NCBI RefSeq assembly: GCF_003114815.1
Contig: NZ_BFAZ01000006.1
Location: forward strand, 1-64,000
Origin: Leptospira ellinghausenii
GTDB taxonomy: Bacteria > Spirochaetota > Leptospiria > Leptospirales > Leptospiraceae
Direction: 5' to 3'
Length of the DNA stretch: 64,000 bases
Shown: in pieces, positions 28,072 to 36,985 of the stretch
How the letters are laid out: each line of letters begins with the position of its first letter
Position numbering within the stretch: the first letter of the stretch is position 1
Made by a program: the position numbers and the translations under genes
Notes under the pieces: generated by a model
The model's input: only the letters and a program-made list of their open reading frames with translations
What the model was told of the DNA's origin: nothing
The model's database searches: none

Positions 28072-28131
28072 GGGATAATAGATTCGAACATCATACCCAT
28101 TGGTATTCAGATGTATTGAAGCTATTATCCC
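28072..28131. terminator. Large nested stem-loop after the H1-like gene
   Basis: GGGATAATAG (28072-28081) pairs perfectly with CTATTATCCC (28122-28131). Inside are TTC/GAA, ACATC (28088-28092) with GATGT (28110-28114), and ATACC (28093-28097) with GGTAT (28102-28106), loop CATT. It may be a terminator, though no U tract follows, or a small palindromic repeat. It starts eight bases after the stop codon. Confidence 0.5.
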
Positions 28132-28194
28132 TTATATCTCACCTTCCATTTTGCCTTTTCTATTACAAAACAGACAAAAACAGGCTCTCTCATT

Positions 28195-29043
28195 TCAGTT
28201 TCGTTTTGGAATTTGAATTCCCTTTCCTCTTAACCACTTTTCTTTGCTTCGTTCTCCTATTATTTTGAGCAGTGGGGATAGTTTTCCTATAAGCCAAGGA
28301 AATACAGCGACCAACCTAGAAACAAGTCCATCGGAATATGGCACGTATATTTCTAACGTTCCTTTTTTGATCCCTAATAAAACGGCATTTGCTACTTTTT
28401 TGGGGGATTGCACTTTGTTTAACCAATTGAGAGCAGTTCCTCCATTTAACGCTTCATGTAAGAGCATAGGTGTATCCACTGCAGCAGGATAAATACCTGA
28501 AACCTTGATGCCTGTATGTCTAAGTTCTTCATATAAGGCAGTTAAAAAACCTCGTAGCCCAAATTTCCCAGCAGAGTAGATCGAAGAGTCAGCTAAAGCA
28601 ATGATCCCACCTATGGATACGATGGAAACAATCGATCCTTTCCCACGTTTTAACATCAGTGGCAAAATCCCATGGATGAGATGGATTGGACTCATCAAAT
28701 TGATCCACATTTGCCTTTCGATGTCGGTTTTGGATTGTGAGATAAAAGGCCCTTCTTTGGTGTAACCTGCATTATTGATCAATACATCAATATTTGGATA
28801 CTTCTCCTGGATCGTTGAAAGTAAGGTTTGAATCTCTTTAGGATTGGTTTGGTCGCAGACAAAATATTCTGGTTTACCCTTTAATTTTGACTGAATGGCA
28901 GACATCTTTTCCAAATTGATATCAGAAAGTAAAAGTTGGTATCCAGCTTTATCCAATTGAATGGCAATTTCTTCAGCGATAGCACCACCTCCACCAGTGA
29001 TAAAAGCTGTTTTTTTCGGTTGTCCTTCAATCGAGTTTATCAT
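28195..29043 (-). CDS. Short-chain dehydrogenase/reductase
   Basis: The 282-residue SDR has an atypical Gly motif (TGGGGAIAEEIA), LLSDIN after beta-2, NNAG (INNAGYTKEGPF), catalytic Ser (VSIVSIGGII) and YSAGK active-site Tyr/Lys. C-terminally it is longer than FabG-type enzymes, with a hydrophobic region (RLVAVFPWLIGKLSPLLKII) that may attach it to the membrane, like human DHRS7B/retinol-dehydrogenase types. It overlaps the flavin monooxygenase gene by four bases (ATGA), so both are co-translated, and is inferred to act on the same hydrophobic substrate. Confidence 0.88.
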   Translation of the reverse strand: MINSIEGQPKKTAFITGGGGAIAEEIAIQLDKAGYQLLLSDINLEKMSAIQSKLKGKPEYFVCDQTNPKEIQTLLSTIQEKYPNIDVLINNAGYTKEGPFISQSKTDIERQMWINLMSPIHLIHGILPLMLKRGKGSIVSIVSIGGIIALADSSIYSAGKFGLRGFLTALYEELRHTGIKVSGIYPAAVDTPMLLHEALNGGTALNWLNKVQSPKKVANAVLLGIKKGTLEIYVPYSDGLVSRLVAVFPWLIGKLSPLLKIIGERSKEKWLRGKGIQIPKRN

Positions 29044-30464
29044 TTGGACCCACCAGAAACCAGGGTTTGAAAGGAAGAGGAGGAATCAGAAGTCTCAAGT
29101 CGTTTGAATTGTCCGACTTTTAGTTCTGGCCATCCCATCTTTTTTTGAATTTTTGATCGGTATTGTTTGTAGGCGACTTGATTGACATATACCGAGTGCC
29201 TTCCTGAATTTAGGTAATGGATATTACCATTTAACAAAGGACGATCATTTTGGATCAATTTGGCAAATTGTAAGGCAGATGGATGGTGATTATTTTTGGC
29301 TTCGATATAGGAAGCAATGAGGTTTGCCATTTCATCAAACATCTTGTAAGCACCTCCATCGGTTTCCATATAACCTAAGGCATATAAATTTTCAAAGTTC
29401 CGATTGAATAAGGTGAGGTAAAGGTCTGGCCTTCCATTTTTCCATTCAAAGTATTTTTTTTCCATATAAGGGATGGACCAGTTATAACCTGTAGCTAAGA
29501 TGATAAGGTCAATTTTCTCTTTTGTACCATCTTTAAAGACAACTGAATCTCCTTCCAAAAATTCGATATCTGGTTTTGCAATGACATCACCATGCCTTAA
29601 GTTATGGATTAATTGGTCATTGATGATGGGATGAGTTTCGAATATTTTATGATCAGGTGCTGGCAACCCAAGTTTTGTAAGGTCACCCACAAGGAATTTT
29701 AATAACTTCCCAAATACCAATTGAGAAATCCAATTGGGTATAAAATGCGCACCATCACCAAATACATCAGCTGGTTTTCCAAGGATATGTTTTGGAATAA
29801 AATGATACCCTCGTCTTACACTGATGTAAGCTTGTTCCGCATTTGCACCAGCATCGCAAGCAATATCACATCCAGAATTACCAGCCCCAACAATTAAGAC
29901 TCGTTTCCCTTTAAAGAGGTTTGGTGACTTATAATGTAAGCTGTGTAAAATTTGACCCGAAAATGATTCTTCTCCTTTGAGTTTTGGTTGGTTGGGTGAC
30001 CAAGTGATACCAGTCGCACAAACTATCCCTTGAAAAAGATAACTTTCGTTTGTAGTGGTCTTCACGATCCATTTTTCACCTGATTGTGTAACTTCTTTGA
30101 TAGTTGTTTCAAAATGAATGTATGGGTATAAATTAAAATCTTTTGCAAACTTACGATGATACATCAAAATTTGGCGGTTAGATGGATAGTCAGGGTAATC
30201 ACTTGGCATTGGGTAGTCAAAATAATTCGAAAGATACTTTGAGGAAATAAAGTGAGCACTTTCATACATCGGAGAGCCTGGATTTTGGATGTCCCAAATC
30301 CCTCCAACATCTTTGTGTTTCTCAAATACAACAAATGGAATGCCTTTTGCACATAAAGACCTCGCCATCGTTAATCCCGCAGGCCCTGCACCAATGATAC
30401 AAATTGTATCAGATTTATCGATGATCCCTTTTGATCCATCTTCCTGTTTTGTTTTTGGTTCCAT
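29040..30464 (-). CDS. Flavin-containing monooxygenase
   Basis: FAD/NADPH monooxygenase of about 474 residues from MEPKTKQEDG (30464). Features: FAD-binding GAGPAGLTMARSL, NADPH-binding GAGNSGCDIACD, and the FMO signature FSGQILHSLHYKS (FxGxxxHxxxY/F), plus ATGYNW near the end. An in-frame ATG at 30488 lies inside a palindromic operator-like site, so 30464 is chosen; it has AGGA upstream. Together with the overlapping SDR it forms a two-gene operon divergent from a TetR regulator. Such pairs resemble ketone or sterol oxidation modules (Baeyer-Villiger or N/S-oxygenation); the substrate is unknown. Confidence 0.9.
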   Translation of the reverse strand: MEPKTKQEDGSKGIIDKSDTICIIGAGPAGLTMARSLCAKGIPFVVFEKHKDVGGIWDIQNPGSPMYESAHFISSKYLSNYFDYPMPSDYPDYPSNRQILMYHRKFAKDFNLYPYIHFETTIKEVTQSGEKWIVKTTTNESYLFQGIVCATGITWSPNQPKLKGEESFSGQILHSLHYKSPNLFKGKRVLIVGAGNSGCDIACDAGANAEQAYISVRRGYHFIPKHILGKPADVFGDGAHFIPNWISQLVFGKLLKFLVGDLTKLGLPAPDHKIFETHPIINDQLIHNLRHGDVIAKPDIEFLEGDSVVFKDGTKEKIDLIILATGYNWSIPYMEKKYFEWKNGRPDLYLTLFNRNFENLYALGYMETDGGAYKMFDEMANLIASYIEAKNNHHPSALQFAKLIQNDRPLLNGNIHYLNSGRHSVYVNQVAYKQYRSKIQKKMGWPELKVGQFKRLETSDSSSSFQTLVSGGSK

Positions 30465-30478
30465 ACTACACTGTCCTA

Positions 30479-30516
30479 ATATGATCAATGATCATATAAA
30501 TGTGAGCATTGATCAT
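30479..30516. promoter_or_regulatory. Palindromic operator between FMO operon and tetR
   Basis: ATATGATCA-A-TGATCATAT (30479-30497) is a perfect 19-base palindrome with a single central base. A second TGATCAT at 30510-30516 follows. Both lie between the divergent FMO and TetR-regulator genes, the position expected for a site used by the regulator to control both. Binding is inferred. Confidence 0.6.
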
Positions 30517-30562
30517 AAAGTGAGATGAGTCAAGATCAAAATGAACGTCCTACTAAAAAAAG

Positions 30563-31243
30563 ATGTGCAAATTTTGTGTAGTGAATTCTCCTTTTCCTAT
30601 GAGCTCTTCTATGAAAGTCCCTGTTCAAAACAGAAGTCGCGAAAGGGTAGAACAAATCCTTAAGACGGCAAAGGAACTCATTGGAGAAAAGGGAATTGAT
30701 GCTGTGAGTATGAGGGAGATTGCACAAACTGCGGGAATTCAAATTGGTTCCTTGTACCAATACTTTCCGGGAAAAAGTACCTTATTACTTTCAATTATGA
30801 CGGAGTATTACGATTTCATGTTTGAGGAAACCAAACGGATATTGGATCCTGTTCGAACCATTGAAGAGTTGGAAATTGCCTCAGAGAAAGCCTTCAAACA
30901 GTTTGTTTCTGTTTTCCAGAAAGACCCAGCCCTTGCCAATCTATGGGCTGGAGCAAGGGCAATTCCTGAATTGGTAATAGAAGACAATCGAGACACATAC
31001 CGAAACGCAGACCTGATGGTAAGGACCATGATCCGATGCCTTCCTAATCTTAAAGAATCAGAACTTCGTCCTTTTGCTTTGTACTTCAGTCATACTTTGG
31101 GTATGATTGTGCGTTTTGTCCGTGAAATTGATAACGAACATGGAAAAGCAGTTTTAAAAGAAACTCTTGATATTTTAAAATTAAAACTACGGGAATTTGA
31201 TTCCTTAGCAAAGAAAAAAGCAAAGGTAAAAAAACGTATCTAA
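30563..31243 (+). CDS. TetR/AcrR family transcriptional regulator
   Basis: The 226-residue protein has the TetR helix-turn-helix at about residues 25-72: RERVEQILKTAKELIGEKG, VSMREIAQTAGIQIGSLYQYF (recognition helix) and PGKSTLLLSIM. The C-terminal ligand-binding domain is divergent. The C-terminus is Lys-rich (KKKAKVKKRI). Start uncertain: ATG 30563 or 30599, since neither has a strong ribosome-binding site. It is divergent from the FMO/SDR operon; local repression with release by the pathway's lipophilic substrate is inferred. A short AT-rich hairpin with a T run follows the stop. Confidence 0.9.
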   Translation: MCKFCVVNSPFPMSSSMKVPVQNRSRERVEQILKTAKELIGEKGIDAVSMREIAQTAGIQIGSLYQYFPGKSTLLLSIMTEYYDFMFEETKRILDPVRTIEELEIASEKAFKQFVSVFQKDPALANLWAGARAIPELVIEDNRDTYRNADLMVRTMIRCLPNLKESELRPFALYFSHTLGMIVRFVREIDNEHGKAVLKETLDILKLKLREFDSLAKKKAKVKKRI

Positions 31244-31262
31244 TGATTGAAATTAGATTTTT
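31238..31262 (+). terminator. AT-rich intrinsic terminator candidate of tetR
   Basis: ATCTAAT (31238-31244) and ATTAGAT (31252-31258) pair around GATTGAA, and five T follow. The stem overlaps the stop codon. A second palindrome, GATTTTT-C-AAAAATC (31256-31270), could serve the convergent phosphatidyltransferase gene. Confidence 0.45.
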
Positions 31263-31282
31263 CAAAAATCAGATTGGATACA

Positions 31283-31957
31283 TTAGATCTTTTGGTATTT
31301 CTTCGCTTGTTTTTTGTTTTCTGGGTCTAGTTCGATTGCTTCTGGATGTAGGACAATATTCCAATACCGAACCACATAAGCGATAACACCGGCAGTGAGT
31401 ACAAATAGTAAAACATAAGCCGAAATCACTGGGTGCATGAGAAACGCATAAGGAGCACCGAATTGGTGGAAGTAGGGAAGTGACATGTACCAAATCACAG
31501 AAACAGCAACGATCCCCACACCAAATTTTCCCCACCAATTTGGCCTTCCTTGGAGTCCACGTTTTAAATACAAAAATCCACCAAGCCAAACACCTAAAAC
31601 CTCACGGATAAAATACACAATGAGGATCCAAATGGGAAATGCAAAATGAAGTGTCACAACGGAGAGTCCACCTAAAGTTACGAGTTTATCACAGACAGGA
31701 TCTAAGTACCTACCGAGTGTGGTTTCCTGGTGTAAGAGCCTTGCAAAGAGACCATCTAAATAATCAGTAAAAACGGCGACCAATGCATAACCAATGGATG
31801 CAAAGAAAGCTTTCAGGTTAGATGGATCTTTGGCATAATCATATGTGCTATAGAAAAAAAATGGTAATAACAATACACGGAATATGGATAAAAAATTGGA
31901 AAGTGTGAAGATACGATCCTGGAAAAGGTCTTTGGCTTTTTTTTCTTCGATTTGCAT
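31283..31957 (-). CDS. CDP-alcohol phosphatidyltransferase family protein
   Basis: The 224-residue integral membrane enzyme has the family signature D-x2-DG-x2-AR-x8-G-x3-D-x3-D as DYLDGLFARLLHQETTLGRYLDPVCDK (two segments, residues about 68-95). About five or six hydrophobic helices follow. It catalyses transfer of a phosphatidyl group from CDP-diacylglycerol to an alcohol. The order and length resemble PgsA (phosphatidylglycerophosphate synthase), but cardiolipin- and phosphatidylserine-type synthases share the motif, so the acceptor is not fixed. The N-terminus IEEKKAKDLFQDRIFTLSNFLS is typical of PgsA-like proteins. Confidence 0.88.
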   Translation of the reverse strand: MQIEEKKAKDLFQDRIFTLSNFLSIFRVLLLPFFFYSTYDYAKDPSNLKAFFASIGYALVAVFTDYLDGLFARLLHQETTLGRYLDPVCDKLVTLGGLSVVTLHFAFPIWILIVYFIREVLGVWLGGFLYLKRGLQGRPNWWGKFGVGIVAVSVIWYMSLPYFHQFGAPYAFLMHPVISAYVLLFVLTAGVIAYVVRYWNIVLHPEAIELDPENKKQAKKYQKI

Positions 31958-32060
31958 AGAACCTATGCCAGTTTCTCAAAATTCTAACCGAAGGCAAGAA
32001 AACAAATGAAAACAATGTTGACGAATGGAGTCGAATCTATACCTTGGTTTTTATTCCGAT

Positions 32061-32137
<77 letters not shown>

Positions 32138-32168
32138 TCGGGAATTTCCCTTCTTGTTCATCCCATTT

Positions 32169-33188
32169 TCATTCAATATATTCTTCTTTGTCTTTTTTGA
32201 ATAGGATTTGATTTTCCTCTTCTAACACCCTTGCAACCTGGACAATTTTACTTCTTGCTTCGTTTATCTCTCGTAAGGTGACCCTTGGTTTCATATCTAA
32301 AATATCTAATATATCTTCTGCACGGTTTTGGCTCATATTATTTAAGAATTTTTTTCGGATTTCGTCACCAGCACCACGAATGGCAAGAGAGATTGACGTA
32401 TCATCCGCCAATCGATTGATGAGAATCCTCATCTCTTTGTTATCGAGAGATAAAATGTCTTCAAACGTGTATAATTTTTCCCTGACTTGGTCTGCAACAT
32501 CAGGAGACGTTTCTTCTAATTCAGAAAGGATGGTTTCTTCTGCTCCCTTTTCCATAAAGTTAAGGATGTTCGCAAGCACGTGAGCACCACCCGCTTCGGA
32601 ATATTCTTGTTTGTCTCTTTCCTCGTAACGTTTTTTTAGAATCCTTGCGATGTTTTGGATCACATCTGGGTGGGTTTTGGAAGTGGTAGCGAGACGAACT
32701 GCGATTTTTGCCTGTTCTGGTTTCGGGAATAGTTTTAAAACATCAGCTGCTTTTTTAGGATCCAGATGAGAAAGGGTAACCGCAATGATTTGTGGTGATT
32801 CTGTGGCGAGCATGGTTTGTAAAACAGTAGGTTCTACTAAGTTCAAAAATTCAAAATCATTCTTTGTTTCTTCTTTATGGATCTTTTTTAAGATCACATT
32901 GGCTTTTTCTGATCCCACCGTGTGTTCTAGAAGGGATTTGGCAGTTGACAATCCACCGGAAGTGGATTCGGAAATGTCTTCGATGGTATGATGGAATTCT
33001 TTTAATATGGTTTCTCTTTCTTCCTTGGAAACGGACCTAATTTTGGACATTTCCAAAATCACTGCTTCTAACATAGAATCGTCTAGGTGTCTTAGAACAT
33101 CGGCGGCTCTTTCTTTGCCAAGGGATAGGAGGAGGAGGGCAGCTTTTCGTACGCCAGGAGTGGCGGAGGTTGGGTTCTCAGACTTCAT
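32169..33188 (-). CDS. fliG: Flagellar motor switch protein FliG
   Basis: C-ring component that transmits torque from MotA to the rotor. The 339-residue protein has normal length and the three-domain layout: N-terminal part that contacts FliF (VRKAALLLLSLGKERAADVLRHLD), the middle domain with EHPQ-like segment (ESPQIIAVTLSHLDPKKAADVL), and the C-terminal torque domain (FTFEDILSLDNKEMRILINRL, ISLAIRGAGDEIRKKFLNNMSQNRAEDI) with the charged residues that face the stator. It stands alone, not in a fli operon. Leptospira species carry more than one FliG; which one this is cannot be told from the window. Confidence 0.95.
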   Translation of the reverse strand: MKSENPTSATPGVRKAALLLLSLGKERAADVLRHLDDSMLEAVILEMSKIRSVSKEERETILKEFHHTIEDISESTSGGLSTAKSLLEHTVGSEKANVILKKIHKEETKNDFEFLNLVEPTVLQTMLATESPQIIAVTLSHLDPKKAADVLKLFPKPEQAKIAVRLATTSKTHPDVIQNIARILKKRYEERDKQEYSEAGGAHVLANILNFMEKGAEETILSELEETSPDVADQVREKLYTFEDILSLDNKEMRILINRLADDTSISLAIRGAGDEIRKKFLNNMSQNRAEDILDILDMKPRVTLREINEARSKIVQVARVLEEENQILFKKDKEEYIE

Positions 33189-33236
33189 GTGACATAATTC
33201 TCTTAGTTTCCTATGGATGTCAAAAAAAACTTATCT

Positions 33237-33299
33237 AATGAGACAAAATTTTCTAAAGGTCTCATTCACTTCGTACGATACCCTTTGTAAGTTACAAAG
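33237..33299. promoter_or_regulatory. Two inverted repeats in the fliG/69-residue gene interval
   Basis: AATGAGAC (33237-33244) pairs with GTCTCATT (33259-33266), leaving a 14-base loop. Further on, CTTTGTAA-G-TTACAAAG (33283-33299) is a perfect 17-base palindrome ending 20 bases before the ATG at 33320. The second site has operator-like form. The Leptospira LexA box is known as TTTG-N5-CAAA; here the spacing is seven, so LexA is not claimed. Confidence 0.45.
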
Positions 33300-33319
33300 A
33301 TAAAGGAACGAAAAACCAG

Positions 33320-33529
33320 ATGGACAAAGCTCACAAATTCAAAAACACACTCGAACGTTACATTCACTACCGTGGTATTGATATCGTTTTACACCTCAAA
33401 GATGGAAAGAGCATCGAACTCGATAAAAACCGCCAAATGATGGACGATGTTGTGATCGGGAACTTGGCCACTGGAGTCGTCCGCATTCCCATTGCTGATA
33501 TCCAAAGTGCAGACTTTTTTGCTGCATAA
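33320..33529 (+). CDS. Small conserved-looking protein of unknown function
   Basis: The 69-residue protein has no signal peptide, TM helix or cysteine. Predicted beta-strands (DIVLHLKDGKSIELDKN, VVIGNLATGVVRIPIADIQSADF) suggest a small beta-barrel, reminiscent of Sm-like/Hfq or other chromatin/RNA-binding folds, but no motif is decisive. AAAGGAAC supplies a ribosome-binding site about ten bases before the ATG. It is divergent from fliG and ends 12 bases before the 3' end of the E2 gene. The palindrome upstream suggests regulated expression. Confidence 0.7.
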   Translation: MDKAHKFKNTLERYIHYRGIDIVLHLKDGKSIELDKNRQMMDDVVIGNLATGVVRIPIADIQSADFFAA

Positions 33530-33541
33530 CCCAAAACTTGT

Positions 33542-34909
33542 TTAACCGACTGCAAGGAGAAGGTTTGGTTTTTCCAATAAACTCCTTAAGGTCTTTAAGA
33601 ACTCTGCTCCCACAGCTCCATCGATCACCCGGTGATCGCAGGAGAGTGTGAGAGAAAGAATCCTTCCTGCCACAACGTTTCCATTTTCCACAACGGGTTT
33701 ATCCTCTACAGAACCAACGGCAAGAATTGCACTTTCAGGTTCATTGATAATGGCCGTAAACCGACTGATTCCAAACATTCCCAAATTGGAAATGGTAAAA
33801 GTACCATTCGTAAACTCTTCTGGTTTTAATTTCCTTTCTCTGGCTTTTTTTGCGAGTTCTTTCACCTCGTGTGAGATTTGTTGGATGGACTTTCTGTTTG
33901 CATCACGGATGACGGGTGTTAGTAGGCCTCCGTCTATGGAAACAGCGATTCCAACATCGATGCGACCAAATTGTAGAATGGAATCACCTTGGAAACTTGC
34001 ATTCACCTTCGGATGGAGTTTAAGGGCTAAAGCTGTTGCTTTGACAATGATGTCATTCAAACTCACCTTAGTAGGTGTTTCTGGGTTTTGTGCGGATTGG
34101 AAATCATTGATTTCCTTGCGTAAGGTCTCAAGGGCTTTGGCATTGACATCCACATTCAAATAAAAATGGGGTAGGTTTTGTTTGGATTCGGTGAGTCGTT
34201 TGGCAATGGTTTTACGCATCCCATTCAAACTGATCACTTCATCACTCACTTGTGTTTCATACCCTCCAATTGTGGTTCCCATTCCTTTTGTTAAGGTATC
34301 CAGGACATCTTTTTTGGTGATCCTTCCTTCGGGTCCGGTTCCTATGACTTTGTGTAAATCAATTCCATGTTCGATGGCAATGGATTTGGCTAGGGGAGAT
34401 GCAAGGACACGAAGAGTTCCACGTGGTACAGAAGGTGTTCCATTTGTTGTTTCTCTTGGAAGAGTTGTTGCGGGAGATTGGGCAGTCGATTGGTTTTGGG
34501 AAACCGGTTGAGTTTGAACGTTTGGAATTTCCTTGGGTACAGATTCTTTTGTTCCAACACTTTGTGTGGAGGAGACCACTTCTTTCGGAGTTTCACTCGT
34601 TGTGGACTCGGAGGAACCAGCAGAGTTTTGTTTTTTCGGAAGGTTCGTGAGTAAGGATGTAATGTCTTCTCCTGGTTTTCCGATGACTGCGAGAGCTTCA
34701 CCTACTTTTAGTTTGGTGCCTTCACCTTGGATGATTTTTAAAATCACACCAGAATCATAAGCTTCCATCTCCATAACTGCTTTGTCGGTTTCGACTTCCG
34801 CGAGGATGTCCCCTGGACTTACGGAATCACCTTCTTTTTTTAACCATTTCACAATGGTTCCCTCTTCCATCGTAGGGGATAATTGGGTCATTTCTTGTAT
34901 TTTTGCCAC
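33542..34909 (-). CDS. pdhC: Pyruvate dehydrogenase E2: dihydrolipoamide acetyltransferase
   Basis: Core acyltransferase of the pyruvate dehydrogenase complex, about 455 residues. Lipoyl domain (residues 1-80) with lipoyl-Lys in [11 protein letters not shown]; Ser/Thr/Pro/Gln-rich linker (about 85-165); E1/E3-binding domain (about 170-210: [33 protein letters not shown]); catalytic domain ending in the active-site motif [14 protein letters not shown]. The start is the GTG at 34909: it follows AAGGAG with six-base spacing and gives [17 protein letters not shown], the family start. The ATG-containing extension to 34963 is not part of the protein. It is 10 bases after pdhB. Confidence 0.93.
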   Translation of the reverse strand: MAKIQEMTQLSPTMEEGTIVKWLKKEGDSVSPGDILAEVETDKAVMEMEAYDSGVILKIIQGEGTKLKVGEALAVIGKPGEDITSLLTNLPKKQNSAGSSESTTSETPKEVVSSTQSVGTKESVPKEIPNVQTQPVSQNQSTAQSPATTLPRETTNGTPSVPRGTLRVLASPLAKSIAIEHGIDLHKVIGTGPEGRITKKDVLDTLTKGMGTTIGGYETQVSDEVISLNGMRKTIAKRLTESKQNLPHFYLNVDVNAKALETLRKEINDFQSAQNPETPTKVSLNDIIVKATALALKLHPKVNASFQGDSILQFGRIDVGIAVSIDGGLLTPVIRDANRKSIQQISHEVKELAKKARERKLKPEEFTNGTFTISNLGMFGISRFTAIINEPESAILAVGSVEDKPVVENGNVVAGRILSLTLSCDHRVIDGAVGAEFLKTLRSLLEKPNLLLAVG

Positions 34910-34919
34910 TCTGGTCTCC

Positions 34920-35894
34920 TTAACGTAACATCTCTCGGATGGTATCTGCCACTCGGTTGGCATTCGGCAAACTCATTCGTTCTAGGTTTGCAGCATAGGA
35001 CATTGGAACATCCATTTGTGTGACTCGTTCTACAGGGTGGTCTAGATAGGAAAAAACATTTTTTTGGATGAGGTGAGAGATTTGTGCTCCAAAACCTGCA
35101 ACAGGCCATCCTTCTTCAACAACAATGGCTCTGTTTGTTTTTTTGACCGATTCATAGATGAGATTTTCATCTAACGGTCGTAAACTGCGTAAATCCACAA
35201 TTTCGACAGAGATTCCTTCTTTTTCTAGAATGATTGCTGCTTCTTCAGCGAAACTCAGAGCTCTTGACCATGTAACGATAGTTATGTCTGTCCCTTTCCG
35301 TTTGATTTCTCCAAGACCCAATGGAATGGTATATTCCTGTTCAGGGACTTCTCCTTTGGAACCATACAAAACTTCTGATTCAATGAAGATCGTTGGATTG
35401 TTATCCCGGATCGAAGATTTGAGAAGGCCATAGGCATCTTTTGGTGTGGCAGGGCATACTACTTTGAGACCAGGGCAGTGGGCATACCAAGATTCAAAGG
35501 CTTGTGAGTGTTGGGCTCCAAGCCTTCCTCCTGCACCACCAGCTCCGCGAAATACAATTGGCATCGGAAATTGGCCACCACTCATATAATTCATCTTTGC
35601 TGCTGAGTTGATGATTTGGTCGATCGCCACCAGTGAAAAATTCCAAGTCATAAATTCAATGATTGGTCTAAGTCCCACCATTGCCGATCCTACACCAATC
35701 CCTGCAAATCCATTTTCCGAAATGGGAGTGTCAATCACTCTGGCCTCTCCAAACTTATCGAGCATACCTTGGGAAACTTTATAGGCACCTTGGTAATGTC
35801 CCACTTCTTCTCCCATTAAATAAATCATGGGATCTTTTTCCATTTCTTCTACCATGGCACGATTTAACGCTTCCCTATAGGTTAACACTGCCAT
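34920..35894 (-). CDS. pdhB: Pyruvate dehydrogenase E1 component, beta subunit
   Basis: The 324-residue beta subunit of the thiamine-dependent E1. Family segments: [28 protein letters not shown] [61 protein letters not shown] (TPP contact and active-site Arg/His region), [19 protein letters not shown] and [14 protein letters not shown]. Length is normal. It begins one base after the pdhA stop and is followed at 10 bases by pdhC. Confidence 0.95.
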   Translation of the reverse strand: MAVLTYREALNRAMVEEMEKDPMIYLMGEEVGHYQGAYKVSQGMLDKFGEARVIDTPISENGFAGIGVGSAMVGLRPIIEFMTWNFSLVAIDQIINSAAKMNYMSGGQFPMPIVFRGAGGAGGRLGAQHSQAFESWYAHCPGLKVVCPATPKDAYGLLKSSIRDNNPTIFIESEVLYGSKGEVPEQEYTIPLGLGEIKRKGTDITIVTWSRALSFAEEAAIILEKEGISVEIVDLRSLRPLDENLIYESVKKTNRAIVVEEGWPVAGFGAQISHLIQKNVFSYLDHPVERVTQMDVPMSYAANLERMSLPNANRVADTIREMLR

Positions 35895-36881
35895 CTATTT
35901 ATCCTCCGCATACACATACTTGTGGAGTTGGGAAAGAGGTGGTTCGGGAGAGGATTCTGCAAAGGCATAAGCTTCATCAATTTGGGTTTGGATTTCGATT
36001 TCTAATTTGTCCAAAATTTCAGGTTTAATCCCACCTAATTCAAGTTCATGCCTTGCACGCATCAGTGGATCCTTCTTTTTATAGGCATCTAATTCTTCTT
36101 TGGTTCTGTATTTGGCTGGGTCTGACATAGAGTGACCACGAAACCGGTAGGTGGATACTTCGATGAGTGTTGGACCTTCCCCTCGGCGTGCCCTGTCGAC
36201 CGCAACTTTTACATGGTCTCGAACCTTTCTAACCTCATCCCCTTCGATATGGTCCCTCGCCATATCATATGCATACGCTCTCACGGACACATCTTTGACA
36301 GCAAGGGCTCTGTACTCGGGTGTTCCCATCGCATAATGATTGTTCTCACAAATGAAAACAACAGGTAGTTTCCAGATAGCAGCAAGGTTGAGTCCTTCAT
36401 GAAAAGAACCAATATTGGCGGCACCTTCGCCAAAAAAACAAATGGTGACGGAATCTTCTTTTTTGTATTTGGAAGCAAAAGCAATCCCAGCTGCGAGTGA
36501 GATATGACCACCTACAATTCCATGCCCTCCCATAAAGTGTGCATTTTTATCAAAAAAATGCATTGAGCCTCCATTCCCTTTGGAGATACCAGTTGCTTTT
36601 CCAAAAAGTTCGGCCATCAGAGGGTTTGGATGCAAACCACGAGCGAGAGCATGACCATGGTCGCGGTAAGTGGAAACAATATAGTCATGGGGAGTGAGTG
36701 CCGCAATGGATCCAACACCAACTGCTTCTTGCCCAATGTACAAATGCAGAAACCCACCAATTTTTCCAACACTGTATGCTTTTGCGGCAGCCTCTTCAAA
36801 CTTTCGTATAAGTACCATTTGTCTGTAGAACTCTTGTAATTCGCTCACCGATTGTGAGTCTTTGGGGATAGAAGAAACCAA
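35895..36881 (-). CDS. pdhA: Pyruvate dehydrogenase E1 component, alpha subunit
   Basis: The 328-residue alpha subunit has the TPP/Mg motif GEGAANIGSFHEGLNLAAIW followed by ENNHYAMGTP, and the phosphorylation-loop region YRFRGHSMSDPAKYRT. The N-terminus contains QMVLIRKFEEAAAKAYSVGKI, normal for the family. The start is TTG at 36881, preceded by GGAGG six bases upstream, which is the strongest ribosome-binding signal in the region. It heads the operon pdhA-pdhB-pdhC; no E3 (lipoamide dehydrogenase) gene is present, so E3 must be encoded elsewhere. Divergent from the gene at 36986. Confidence 0.95.
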   Translation of the reverse strand: MVSSIPKDSQSVSELQEFYRQMVLIRKFEEAAAKAYSVGKIGGFLHLYIGQEAVGVGSIAALTPHDYIVSTYRDHGHALARGLHPNPLMAELFGKATGISKGNGGSMHFFDKNAHFMGGHGIVGGHISLAAGIAFASKYKKEDSVTICFFGEGAANIGSFHEGLNLAAIWKLPVVFICENNHYAMGTPEYRALAVKDVSVRAYAYDMARDHIEGDEVRKVRDHVKVAVDRARRGEGPTLIEVSTYRFRGHSMSDPAKYRTKEELDAYKKKDPLMRARHELELGGIKPEILDKLEIEIQTQIDEAYAFAESSPEPPLSQLHKYVYAEDK

Positions 36882-36985
36882 ATAGAACCTCCAAAACCAC
36901 TAAAAAACTACACTATTTAGACAAAGAAAGAAAGCAAAAATCTTGCTCTTAAAAGAACATAAAAGACAGTTTCCCTAGGACCTTT

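Noticed and set aside
27720..28100. 126-residue Phe/Leu/Cys-rich open frame on the minus strand
   Set aside because: Complement of the Lys/Ala repeats of the H1-like gene; Phe/Leu-rich low complexity follows from AAA/AAG codons read backwards.
33283..33299. LexA (SOS) box
   Set aside because: TTTG and CAAA are present but the spacing is seven instead of the known five.
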